Source of the DNA: VXYL01 sp963666465
GTDB lineage: Bacteria > Pseudomonadota > Gammaproteobacteria > Pseudomonadales > Azotimanducaceae
DNA: 64,000 bases
Reading direction: 5' to 3'
NCBI GenBank assembly: GCA_963666465.1
Contig: OY762824.1
Coordinates: forward strand, 1,116,001-1,180,000
The notes under the pieces were generated by a model. That model did no database searches, was not told where the DNA came from, and was given only the letters and a program-made list of their open reading frames with translations. Positions 16,421 to 24,905 of the stretch are shown here, piece by piece (the stretch's first letter is position 1; the number at the start of each line of letters is the position of its first letter). Both the position numbers and the translations under genes were made by a program.

Positions 16421-16478
16421 GGCGATGCACGTGAGACATCGCCGGGTTGCCTGCGGGACGGAATGTTTGTGTGGCGGG
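16421..16478 (-). repeat. Dispersed repeat C, copy 1
   Basis: Complement reads CCGCCACACAAACATTCCGT followed after about 20 bases by GGCGATGTCTCACGTGCATC. One of seven copies (16421, 16631, 19768, 52513, 52621, 52930, 61371). Confidence 0.75.
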
Positions 16479-16630
16479 TACCGGGCTTAGTCGAGGTGTT
16501 CCGCAACGGCGCGCCAGCGCGGTTCGCGTAGTCTCCGAACGACATCCGCAGCGCGAGACCAGGTGGTGCGCAAGCGGCCGTTCCGCGTCCGAACGCCATG
16601 GCCGATGGACACACGGCGCGGAGCGCCGGG

Positions 16631-16683
16631 CCAGCGTGGGACATTGCCCCATTCCCTGTGGGACGAAATGTTTGTGTGTCGGG
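16631..16683 (-). repeat. Dispersed repeat C, copy 2
   Basis: Complement reads CGACACACAAACATTTCGTC then CCACAG and, after a spacer, CAATGTCCCACG. It lies immediately before the truncated TIR-domain fragment. Confidence 0.8.
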
Positions 16684-16689
16684 AATGGC

Positions 16690-16933
16690 GACCTCCTGCT
16701 GACGGCGGACGCGATGGGCTCGCCGTGGGTGAAGCGCGAGATGGAGTATGCCCTCGGCGCGCAGAACTACTGCAATCGCCTCATTCCGGTCGTAGTGGGC
16801 AACCCCGAACTGGTTTCCTCGAAGGACGTGCCCTGGATCGTGCGCCGTTTGCCGTGGTTCGGACTAGACCACCCCTGGCACGGACGCACCGGAAGTAAAG
16901 CCCATCGCCGACGCCATTCTCGCCAACGCCTGA
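16690..16933 (+). pseudogene. TIR-domain C-terminal fragment
   Basis: Reads SPWVKREMEYALGAQNY, NRLIPVVVGNPE and PWIVRRLPWFGLDHP, the later helices of a bacterial TIR domain. After a one-base shift it ends GTDAPEVKPIADAILANA and stop at 16931-16933. The N-terminal half is missing and repeat C sits at the break. TIR domains in bacteria often make or break NAD-derived signals in phage defence; this copy cannot be functional. Confidence 0.7.
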
Positions 16934-17320
16934 CCTTGAGCGCAGTCAGGCTCCCTTGGGGAAGCTCTGCATAATGGCCTTCCTGCGAGCGACCTCTGGA
17001 GGGAAGGCATCCTGCCTTCCCTACGCGCCGTTATGCGCGTTTTTCGAGACCCGCCACGGCTCGGGACCGTCATTGGGCTTTTCGTTCCGCTGAGCCATGG
17101 GCTGACGGCACCGCTGACAAGCGCTACACCTAACATCCGCTCCGGCGCTCCTACGCCATGCCATAATCCGCAAAGTCAGGGGGTATGGGTTCAAAGGGCA
17201 TTTGCTAGCGGCAACCACGGCAAGTGGCTGCTTTGTGCCCCACGCCCCTACTTGACCGGGGACAACAGGGAGGGAACGGCGCGGCGTTGGCTGGGCGAGG
17301 CATGACGCCGCGCGACACGC
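16934..17320. other. Intergenic region with palindrome
   Basis: No gene recognised. A GGGAAGGCA-TCC-TGCCTTCCC palindrome lies at 17001-17021. The remainder is presumably the promoter region of the nuclease gene at 17321. Confidence 0.5.
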
Positions 17321-17866
17321 ATGACTGACAAGAACGAGACCGCAGCCTTGAAGAAGCTCGCGGACGCCTTGGCCGAAATCGAGGATACGTCCCGTCAGGG
17401 TACCGATGGCAAATGGCTTGAGCGGCTGACCGCCGACTGCGCTCCTCTCATCGCGGAGTGGGAGGTTCGTGCGGCGTGGACATGGGACGAGTGGCCCGGC
17501 AAAACTCACCGCGACTGCGGCATTGATGTGGTGGCCGAGCGTGGCGACGGCGAGTTGATCGCGATTCAGTGCAAGTCGAGAGAGCTTGATGCCCAAGGCA
17601 CGGGGAGCTCCATCAGCAAGAAAGAGATCGACAGCTTCATCTCCGAAGCCACCAGCGCGGTTCCCTCTGCGTCGTTGTGGCTGGTCGTCAACGGCGGCAT
17701 CGACGTGAACGAAAATGCGATACGGGTCGTGAAGGGGCACAGCGTTACCCATGTCAATCTCTGGGGAGCCTGCCGTGGCTCGAACTCTCGCGTATGCAGG
17801 CGTCCACCCGTTGTGCGATCGCCTCGCCCTCCGTGTCGCGAGGCCCGCAGGCCTCGCCGTCGCTGA
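17321..17866 (+). pseudogene. Mrr-like restriction endonuclease N-terminal fragment
   Basis: The protein MTDKNETAALKKLADALAEI carries a PD-(D/E)xK-type nuclease region: DCGIDVVAERGDGELIAIQC followed by KSR, then SISKKEIDSFISEA. This domain occurs at the N-terminus of large helicase-nuclease proteins and in Mrr-like enzymes. Homology ends near base 17763 (HVNL), where it meets the 3' end of the opposing RHS fragment; the last 30 residues are readthrough. The helicase part, if there was one, is absent. Confidence 0.65.
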
Positions 17867-19730
17867 CCACACGCCATGTCGTCGACAGATACTCCGGCGG
17901 GACGAGCATGCTCGGAAGGCCCGCAGCGCCGACGGAACCGTCGCGAATCAGCCGCGCTGCGGCTTCCAGCTGCTCGCGGACGGCCTCAAGGCGCGCAACG
18001 CCCTCCACCGCCAATGGCGTCCCCCACGAGGGCAGTGGCCGCGAGACATCGAGCATCCGCAAGGAACTGGCGGACATGCCCGTCATGGTCACGGTGCGAG
18101 CGCCGCCGTCCGACCCGGGCGTGGTGCCTGCAATCGTCTCGGCCTGCGCCGAGGGTCCGTCGGTGTCCGTCCCGGCCAGGTCCGGCGCTGTCCAGCGTCG
18201 CGCGGTCCCGTTCCATCCGGTCCTCTCGATCCCGGTCATCGTGCCCGCCGCGTCGTGCTCGTACGCCACCGAACTGCCGTCGCCGCGCTCGGCCAGCCGC
18301 AGGTTGCCCAGCTCGTCGTGGGAGTACCGGACCGAGCTCCCGTCCGCGAACGCCGCGTCGGCGATCCGCCCGAGCTCGTCCCGGCCGAAGCGCGCGACGC
18401 GGCTGCCCTGCGAGATCTCCACCACGTTCCCCGCCCGATCGCGCCCGACCCGGATCTCCGGCTCCCCGCCTCGACGCACCGAGACCACCCGGCCCCGGTC
18501 GTCGGTCTCGTACTCGAACGCATCGCTCCCCGCCAGGACGTGAACGCCGTTCCCGGCGTACGTCACCGTCACCGGATCGGGGCCGCCCGTCGCCGACACC
18601 AGCCGGCCCCGGCCGTCGTGCTCGAACGAGCGCGTCGTCGTCGTGCCGTCGGGAGTCGTCTCCGCGACGGTCTCGACCCGGCCCTCCCCATCGTAGGCGT
18701 AGGCGACCGCGCGCCCCGGCAGCGCCAGCGTCGAGACGCGGTTCGACGCGTCGAGCGTCGCCGTCCACGACGCGCCCGTCGTGGACGAGACCCCCACGGT
18801 GACGCCCGACGCGCCGCGCAGCAGGGTGTGCCTCTCGCCCGTGCCCTCGGTCACCGCGGTGGCGTCCGGCCCGCAGGCGCAGGCATGCACCCGGCCGTCG
18901 GCGGACGCCCGCGCGACCCGCCCGGCGTCGTCGTGCTCGACGGCCAGGCAGGTGCGGCCCTCCGGATCGACGGCGGCGACGAGCAGGCCGTCGTCGCGGC
19001 AGCGGTGGTTCCAGTCGCTGCCGGCGAGGTCGCGCACCGTCTCCAGCCGCCCGTCGGCGCCGTAGGCATAGGAGACGGAACGGCCGTGGCCGTCCCGCAC
19101 CCGGGCGATGCGGCCGGCGGCGTCCCGGTCGATCTCGAACAGCGTCGCGCCGTCGCGCGACACCGACGCCAGGCGGCCGCCCTCGTGGCCGAATTCGAGC
19201 GTCCGCGCCCGGGTCGCGACGGTCCGCACCGCCCAGCGCGTCCCCGTTCCGCCGGCCCGCTCGAAGGTGCGCGTCGCCTCGCCGTCGACCAGCGTCGCGA
19301 CGCGGGCGCCGCCGACGTCCTCGAACGTCAGCCGCGTGCCCTCGCGGCGCGGCGTCGGCGGGCTGGCCGCGTGGCCGGCCGCGCCCCAGGCAAAGCCCTG
19401 CCGCGCGCCGGAGCCGTCCACGTACGTCACCGCGTCCCCGTCCGCCAGCAGCTCCTCGGCAAGGGACAGCCGCCAGCCGGGGCCGAAGTCCGCGTTCGCG
19501 GCGATGCGCGAGTCATGCACCCGGGCGAAGGCCACCGGCCCCTGCGCCCGGGCCACGATGTCCCGGCGGCGGAAGGTCAGGTTGCCCGACGAGGCGTTGA
19601 CGAACCCGGCCCGAAGGCCGTCGAAGGGCGACTGCGGGTTCGGGTGCAGCACGCTCGCGCGCGGAACCGACACCGGCTCGGCGCCGCCGTCCGGGCATGC
19701 GCGCGACCTGCCGTCGGCGCCCGCCTCCAT
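17754..19730 (-). pseudogene. RHS/YD-repeat protein, truncated at both ends
   Basis: RHS proteins are large polymorphic toxins whose YD repeats form a shell around a C-terminal toxin. The N-terminal region (SVLHPNPQSPFDGLRAG, DFGPGWRLSLAEELL) is DUF6531-like, and repeats of the type YDGEGRVETV, YETDDRGRVVSV and YSHDELGNLR follow. The ORF reads on upstream of the ATG at 19730 (PAWRVCPEG) until repeat C at 19768-19823 interrupts it. At the C-terminus the usual core-end motif and toxin are missing; it ends in sequence joined to the opposing nuclease fragment. Confidence 0.8.
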
Positions 19731-19767
19731 GCCCTCCGGGCAGACGCGCCAGGCCGGCGCGGTCGGC

Positions 19768-19823
19768 GGTGGATGTGGGACATCGCCGACTCGGGCTGTG
19801 GGACGAAATGTTTGTGTGTCGGG
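19768..19823 (-). repeat. Dispersed repeat C, copy 3, between RHS and McrB-like fragments
   Basis: Complement reads CCCGACACACAAACATTTCG, TCCCACAG, then GGCGATGTCCCACATCCACC. The RHS fragment is cut on one side and the McrB-like gene on the other, within about 10 bases of the repeat. Confidence 0.85.
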
Positions 19824-19832
19824 AATGATACA

Positions 19833-21007
19833 TCAAACAAAAATGACGTCGCCAGGCGCCATTTCGTTGGCGAACTGCCAGCACGCGAGCGACGAGTGCA
19901 TGCCCAGTTGCGTCTCTTCCCTGCTGGCGTACTGAGTCAGATCGCCAAGGTGATCCCACCCAATGCAGGCGATCCCCTGCTCGTAGCACTCCTCCCAGCG
20001 ATTAGCGTTGGGCCCCAACGCCATCAGCCAATACCGGCCGGTTGCTGCCGTCAGGTTGTCCCGATCTTCGTCGCTTACGCTAGGCGGAACAGGACCGGCC
20101 CCGAGTTCTGCCTTCCTTAGGCGGTCAATGGCCGCAAACGTCGGCTGATAGACCCCGCAATCGCGAAAGGCATCCTCGATCTTGTTAGCGCCGCTGAATC
20201 CACGCTGCAGCATGAAGTTGAGCGGGGGGCCGTCCACCTTGTTGAGCCAAACGACGTGGATGCGGCTTGCGTCTGTGAGCGCATCCCGATAGTCGTTCCG
20301 CCAAACCACGCCAATCCCGCGGCCGCGACCTGCCGTTCGAGCCAAGATGAGGTCCCCGAGGTGACGAGGTAGGCAAACAGGTTGATCTCGTAGAGTTGGG
20401 AGCCCGGAAAGGACGCTCGCAACTCGTCGACCATTTCGAGGTAGCCCGCCCAGTTCGTGTTATCCGGCAGCTTGTTGGCCAGCAAACGACGTGTCGAGTC
20501 ATCGTAGGGCGCAAACGTCCGCGCATCGATGAGATGCAGGGCTTGCGTTAGCTTCTTGGTACCAACGTTGCCGACTTTGAGCGCCTCGTCGAACCCGGCC
20601 GGTGTGACTGAGGCCAAGCCTTGAGTGGCATCTCGGAAAAGGCACCAAAGAAGCTCCGGGTTACCAACTCCGCCGTAGTGGAACAGAAGATTGCCGGGGT
20701 AGCCCTGCGGAAAATAGAAGGCATCGCTGGTCGCTACTGGCAGCTTCGATTGCAGGTCGAACACGTTTTCCACGCTTCGAGCGACCCGAGTTCTGCGCGC
20801 CAAGTTACCCCCGCAACTTTCCGCCAACGCATAAATGAAGGAGAACGGATCGACGTTTTCCGACTCGTACTTCAAAAGCTGGGGAGGTTCGCCGTCGTCT
20901 CGCCAAGCAACCGCGCGAGCCTTGTCCGCCAAGTCTGTCTCGCTGCCATCAGCAACCTTACGGGCAAGTTCGTTGAACCAAGCCACCCACGCGTATTGTT
21001 CTTGCAT
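19833..21007 (-). pseudogene. McrB-family protein N-terminal region, frameshifted and truncated
   Basis: McrB proteins are the DNA-recognising GTPase subunits of modification-dependent restriction. The N-terminal half (YAWVAWFNELARKV, ENVDPFSFIYAL, PELLWCLF) and, after a frameshift near 20345, an EVE-like module (GRYWLMALGPNANRWEECY, IGWDHLGDLTQYASREE, CWQFANEMAPGDVIFV) are recognisable. The AAA+ GTPase domain that should follow is missing; the sequence ends at repeat C. Start ATG at 21007. Confidence 0.72.
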
Positions 21008-21073
21008 ACCGACCCAGGCCCACCAAAGGCGCGGGAGTATACACCGTGTTCCGTTGCGGCAGTTCCCTGCCGA

Positions 21074-22402
21074 TCAAGCTGCCTTCGGTCTCCCGTAGTG
21101 CTGGAACAGGACGAAGAAGATGTGCTCGTAGTCCAGCGGTTCGCCGTCCCACTTGCCGGCGGCGGTGCGTTCGTTGATTTCGAGGCCCAGCGCCTTGTGC
21201 TGGTCGGTGAGTTCCACTACGTTTCCGCGGAAACGTCCGTTGAAGCGGGTGGCGCAGCGGTCAATCTTCACGCCGTGGGCGTTGCGGAAGACGAGCTCGC
21301 CGTTCTCCACGTCGAGGCTTGCGCCGCCTTCGTGGATCCAGCGGTGGTGGCGGCGGCAGAGGAGAACGAGGTTGTCGAGCGTGGTTTCGCCGCCGTCGGC
21401 CCAGTGCTTGATGTGGTGGGCGTCCACCCATTGGGTGTGGGTGCAGCCGGGGTATTGGCAGCCGCCGTCTCGGCTCTTCAATGCACGCCGCAACGCGGGG
21501 GAGATCAGGCGGCGCTTGCGGCCCAGCGCCAGCGGCTCGCCGCCCGACTCCACCAGCGGGACGATGCCGGAGTCGCAGGAGATGCGGCGGGCTGCCTGGG
21601 CCGAGATGGCGCCGCCGTTCTCGATCTCGGCGCCGGACATTGCGCCTTCGGGCTCCACCGCTTTCGGCAGGTTTGCGGAAAGCGTTTCCGCGGAAACGTG
21701 TACCACCACCTGATGATGGTCGTCGGCCTTGGCCGGCGGGGCTTCCGGGGAGCCGAGGAAGTGCTCTGCCAGATAGGTGAGTGCGTCGGCTCTTCGGCCG
21801 TCTGCACTGTCTTCCACATCCGGATCGGTTATGCCGCAGGCAAGCTGGATCGCCTTCGCCACCAGTGCGCCTTGGTCCGGCAGCAGCTTGGCGCGGATGA
21901 CCCAGCAGCCGTCCTCGTCGCGTGAGCACGAGACCTTGCGGGCGTCGTAGCTCTTCTTTGCCTCCATCGAATCCTCGACCTTGCGGTACTTGCGGAAGAT
22001 GCGCTCGCTCTGGCCGGCGGTGGTGTAGCGGGCGACGTTGAGCAGCGATGCCTCGTTGTCGGAGCGAGCGACGCGGGTGATGGCGCGCACCTTGGAGTAG
22101 CTGAGTTCGCCGGTGCGGAATGCCTCGGTTACAAGCGGCAGGCTCACCAGCGCCTTAGCGGTGCGGATGCGTTCCCGTGCCGCCGCCGGGGCGATGCCGC
22201 AGCGGTGGTTGAGCCACTGCACGGCGCTGCATCCGTACCGGTTCCAGCAGTTGCGGACATCGAGCTCCTGGATGAGGGTGCAGAGGTGGTAGTCGGCGGC
22301 GTTGATGTGGCCGCAGAGGTGGACGAGCTGGTCCAGGAGCGCTTCGTCGGTGAGTTCGGAGAGGGCTTCGGGGGCAACGAGGGACGGCGTTTTAGTGGAC
22401 AT
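21074..22402 (-). CDS. HNH endonuclease with DUF222-type N-terminal domain
   Basis: 442 residues, intact. The N-terminal helical region (QLVHLCGHINAADYHLCTLI, WLNHRCGIAPAAARERIRTA) is the DUF222-like domain that precedes HNH nucleases in multi-copy families. The C-terminal HNH motif is GCQYPGCTHTQWVDAHHIKH through NLVLLCRRHHRWIHEGG, with zinc-binding cysteines and metal-binding histidines in place. A possible operator lies 20-40 bases upstream. Role unknown; such genes are often mobile. Confidence 0.9.
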   Translation of the reverse strand: MSTKTPSLVAPEALSELTDEALLDQLVHLCGHINAADYHLCTLIQELDVRNCWNRYGCSAVQWLNHRCGIAPAAARERIRTAKALVSLPLVTEAFRTGELSYSKVRAITRVARSDNEASLLNVARYTTAGQSERIFRKYRKVEDSMEAKKSYDARKVSCSRDEDGCWVIRAKLLPDQGALVAKAIQLACGITDPDVEDSADGRRADALTYLAEHFLGSPEAPPAKADDHHQVVVHVSAETLSANLPKAVEPEGAMSGAEIENGGAISAQAARRISCDSGIVPLVESGGEPLALGRKRRLISPALRRALKSRDGGCQYPGCTHTQWVDAHHIKHWADGGETTLDNLVLLCRRHHRWIHEGGASLDVENGELVFRNAHGVKIDRCATRFNGRFRGNVVELTDQHKALGLEINERTAAGKWDGEPLDYEHIFFVLFQHYGRPKAA

Positions 22403-22421
22403 GGCGGGCTCTCTTTGGGAT

Positions 22422-22440
22422 ATGTTTTTACATACAGTAT
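22422..22440 (-). promoter_or_regulatory. Operator-like site upstream of HNH gene
   Basis: On the coding strand reads TACTGTATGTAAAAACATA, containing the perfect inverted repeat TATGT-AAAA-ACATA. It closely resembles the site at 30161-30181 upstream of imuA, and its left half equals the LexA half-site TACTGTATG. Confidence 0.45.
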
Positions 22441-22592
22441 TATAGCCTCTTTATGCTTGGTCGCAAGGAAAATCTTCAATATTTGACTGACGAAAACGAG
22501 TGGCAGCACGCGTGCGGGACAGGGCCGCCTTGTTTGACTCGCACAAAGCGCGATGCTATGCACATAGGCGTACATAGCGAAGGTGCAGGAAC

Positions 22593-22796
22593 GTGCGTAC
22601 CAATATCGAACTCGACTCGGATCTCATTCGGGAGGCTCAAGAGCTCGGCGGGATCAAGACGAAGCAGGCCGTGGTCCATCAAGCCCTCTTGGAGTTCGTG
22701 GCGCACCGAAAGCGGCTTGACGTGAGGCACCTGAAGGGGGCCGAACTCCTAGACCCGGACTACGACCACAAGGCGGCGCGCAATCTCGCCAGCTAG
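22593..22796 (+). CDS. VapB-type antitoxin
   Basis: A 67-residue protein (GTG start) beginning MRTNIELDSDLIREAQELGG, with TKQAVVHQALLEFVAHRKRL, the DUF2191/VapB ribbon-helix-helix pattern. Such antitoxins normally precede a PIN-domain VapC toxin. Here the stop codon is part of the CTAG where an IS1634-type element begins, and no VapC gene is found beyond the element (dnaE2 follows). The antitoxin is therefore orphaned. Confidence 0.82.
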   Translation: MRTNIELDSDLIREAQELGGIKTKQAVVHQALLEFVAHRKRLDVRHLKGAELLDPDYDHKAARNLAS

Positions 22797-24848
22797 CCCG
22801 ACTTCGACAACTCAACCGTTTCACGCGTGTAAGTCGTTGATTCATTGTCCACGGGCACGAAAGGTCGGCACTACAAGGTGCCGGGCGGTTGGCGCGGGCG
22901 GCGGGTCAGGCGGAGATTCGAGGGGGCGGCTGTTCCGGCAGTTCCAGACCGAGTTGATGAAGCAGCAGTGGCTGATCGCGGGTCGGGTCGGTACGGCGGG
23001 GCAGCACGAGGTGCCGCCCGTCGGTGGTCGGCAGATGGACATCCACCATCTGCATGGTGGAGCACTTCTCGAGAATGGCGCTGGGCGCAAGGCCCGGCGC
23101 GCGCGGCCGCGCCAGGTTCTTCAGGGTGACGTGCAGGCAGTGGGCGACGAAGGCGACGAAGATGTGCGCCTCGATCCGGTCCTCGCGCTGGTGGAAGACC
23201 GGACGGACGGCGAGGTCGTGCCTGAGTTCCTTGAAGGCCTGCTCGATCTCGGTGAGCCGCGTGTGGTACCGCCACAGCGTGGCGGGGTCCTCGCCGGTGA
23301 GATTGGAGCGCAGCAGATAGCGCCCCTCGCGGCGTCTCGCCCGGCGCAGCCGGTCGCGGCGCAGCCGGTCGCGGCGCAGCCGGTCGCGGCGCAGCGCGAA
23401 GGCGAAGGTCTCCGGGGTCACGGACTCGTCCGCCGCAGGCAGGCGGATCTCGACCAGATGGCACGCGCGCCCCGCCTCCTTCTTCGCGGCGCCGAGCCCG
23501 AGCGGCAGCTCGTCGCGCTTCAACGACTGCCCGCGCAGCTCGTGCAGACGCCGCCAGAGCTTCTTCAGGCGCCGCCGCCGCATGCCGCGCTCCTTGGCGA
23601 TGCGCGCCCGGCTCTGGGCCAGGATGTACGGTTCGCCGTCCTCGGCCAGAGGCTTCACCTCGACGGACTCGCGGACCTCGCGCCGGGGCAGCCCCGCGAA
23701 CGACTTCTCCAGCCGCGTCAGACGGCCCTTGGGCGTGCCGACCAGATGGCGCACCGGGGGATCGCCGGCCCGCATCGCCGCCAACGCCTCCTCGGTCGGG
23801 ATCCCCCGGTCCATGATCCAGACCCGGTCGGACCGGCCGTGCTGGTCTTCGATCCTCTCCAGAAGTCCGCCAGCGTGGTCTTGTCGCTGGTGTTGCCCGG
23901 CATCACCTCGCAGGCCAGCGGAAAGCCCTGCGGGGTGACGACCAGCGCGATCACCGCCTGCACGCAGTCCGGGCGCTTGTCGCGGCTGCAGCCGAACCGG
24001 CGCTTGTCGTCGAACGGCGGGTCGCTCTCGAAGCAGGTGGACGTCAGGTCGTAGAGCAGGACGTCGAAGCGGGCGTCGAACAGCGTCTCCCAGCGCTCCC
24101 GCAGGAACGAGAAGAACGCGCGCTTGTGGACCAGCAGCCTGTCCAGGCAGCGGCACAGCGTGTGGCCGCCCACCACCTGCGCCGGCCGGCCCAGCAGATC
24201 CCCCATGGCGCTGTGCTCGTGCCAGTGCCGGTGCAGCCGCCACTCGCTGCCCGGATCGATCAGCTGGCAGCACGCCAGCGTCTTCAGCACGTCCAGCCAG
24301 CGCGTGCCCTGCCGGCTCGGCGGCAGCCGCGGGCGCCAGAACCGGTCCAGCTCCAGGCGCTCCCAGAGCACCAGCGCCAGCCAGCACGCCCCCCACTGCC
24401 GCGCCCGCCGCAGCCGCAGACCTCCGAGTTCGATGCGCACCACCTCGCAGTCCAGCTCCGGCGCCTCCCGGTCCGCCGGGAACAGCGCCACCGGCCTGGA
24501 ACCCGACGCGCCGCACGGAATCTCGATCGACCGGCACCACGCCGCCCGCTGGCTGTCGTCGATCTCGCCCAGATACAGCACTTGGCGCTGCACCGCCCGG
24601 CCGTCGGGGTTGCGGCAGTTCTCCACGACGCTCCAGTAGCGGTGCTCCTTGCCGTCCTTGAAGCGTCTCCTGGCGCGCACGAACATGGTCCGACAGCCTG
24701 CCCGAACGCGCGGCCCCGTCAAGGACCAAGGTCGGCACTACAGCCCGTTCCACGAATCGCCGGTCAACGAAAACAGGCACTTGCAACGCAACATCCGTCG
24801 ATATCACGCCGAATCAGCCTGGAAACACCCTGAGTTGTCGAAGTCGGG
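22797..24848 (-). mobile_element. IS1634-family insertion sequence
   Basis: Terminal inverted repeats CCCGACTTCGACAACTCA at both ends, flanked by CTAG at 22793-22796 and 24849-24852, a probable 4-bp target duplication. It contains one transposase gene on the minus strand that is frameshifted. AGGTCGGCACTACA occurs as a direct repeat inside both ends. Confidence 0.82.
22906..24686 (-). pseudogene. IS1634-family transposase, frameshifted
   Basis: Begins MFVRARRRFKDGKEHRYWSV and runs to DKTTLADFW, then needs a one-base shift near 23867 to continue LERIEDQHGRSDRVWIMDRG through to the C-terminus. The DDE-type core (YDLTSTCFES, VWIMDRGIP, EIEQAFKELRHDLAVRPVFH) is otherwise complete. A 15-nt unit encoding RRDRL is repeated in tandem around 23349-23395. 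Either a single-base deletion or a sequencing error separates the two halves. Confidence 0.85.
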
Positions 24849-24905
24849 CTAGCGCGCCCTTGCAATGGCGACGAGCCCTTGGGGCAGATTCCTCCACAAG
24901 ACGCT

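Noticed and set aside
17321..17866. Reading the nuclease fragment as a complete 181-residue gene
   Set aside because: The last 30 residues are Arg/Pro-rich readthrough into the antisense of the RHS fragment; homology stops at HVNL.
17751..20120. Very long open frame on the plus strand opposite the RHS gene
   Set aside because: Its product is low-complexity Arg/Pro/Ala-rich sequence mirroring GC-rich codons of the RHS gene, with no recognisable domain. The minus-strand YD repeats are clear.
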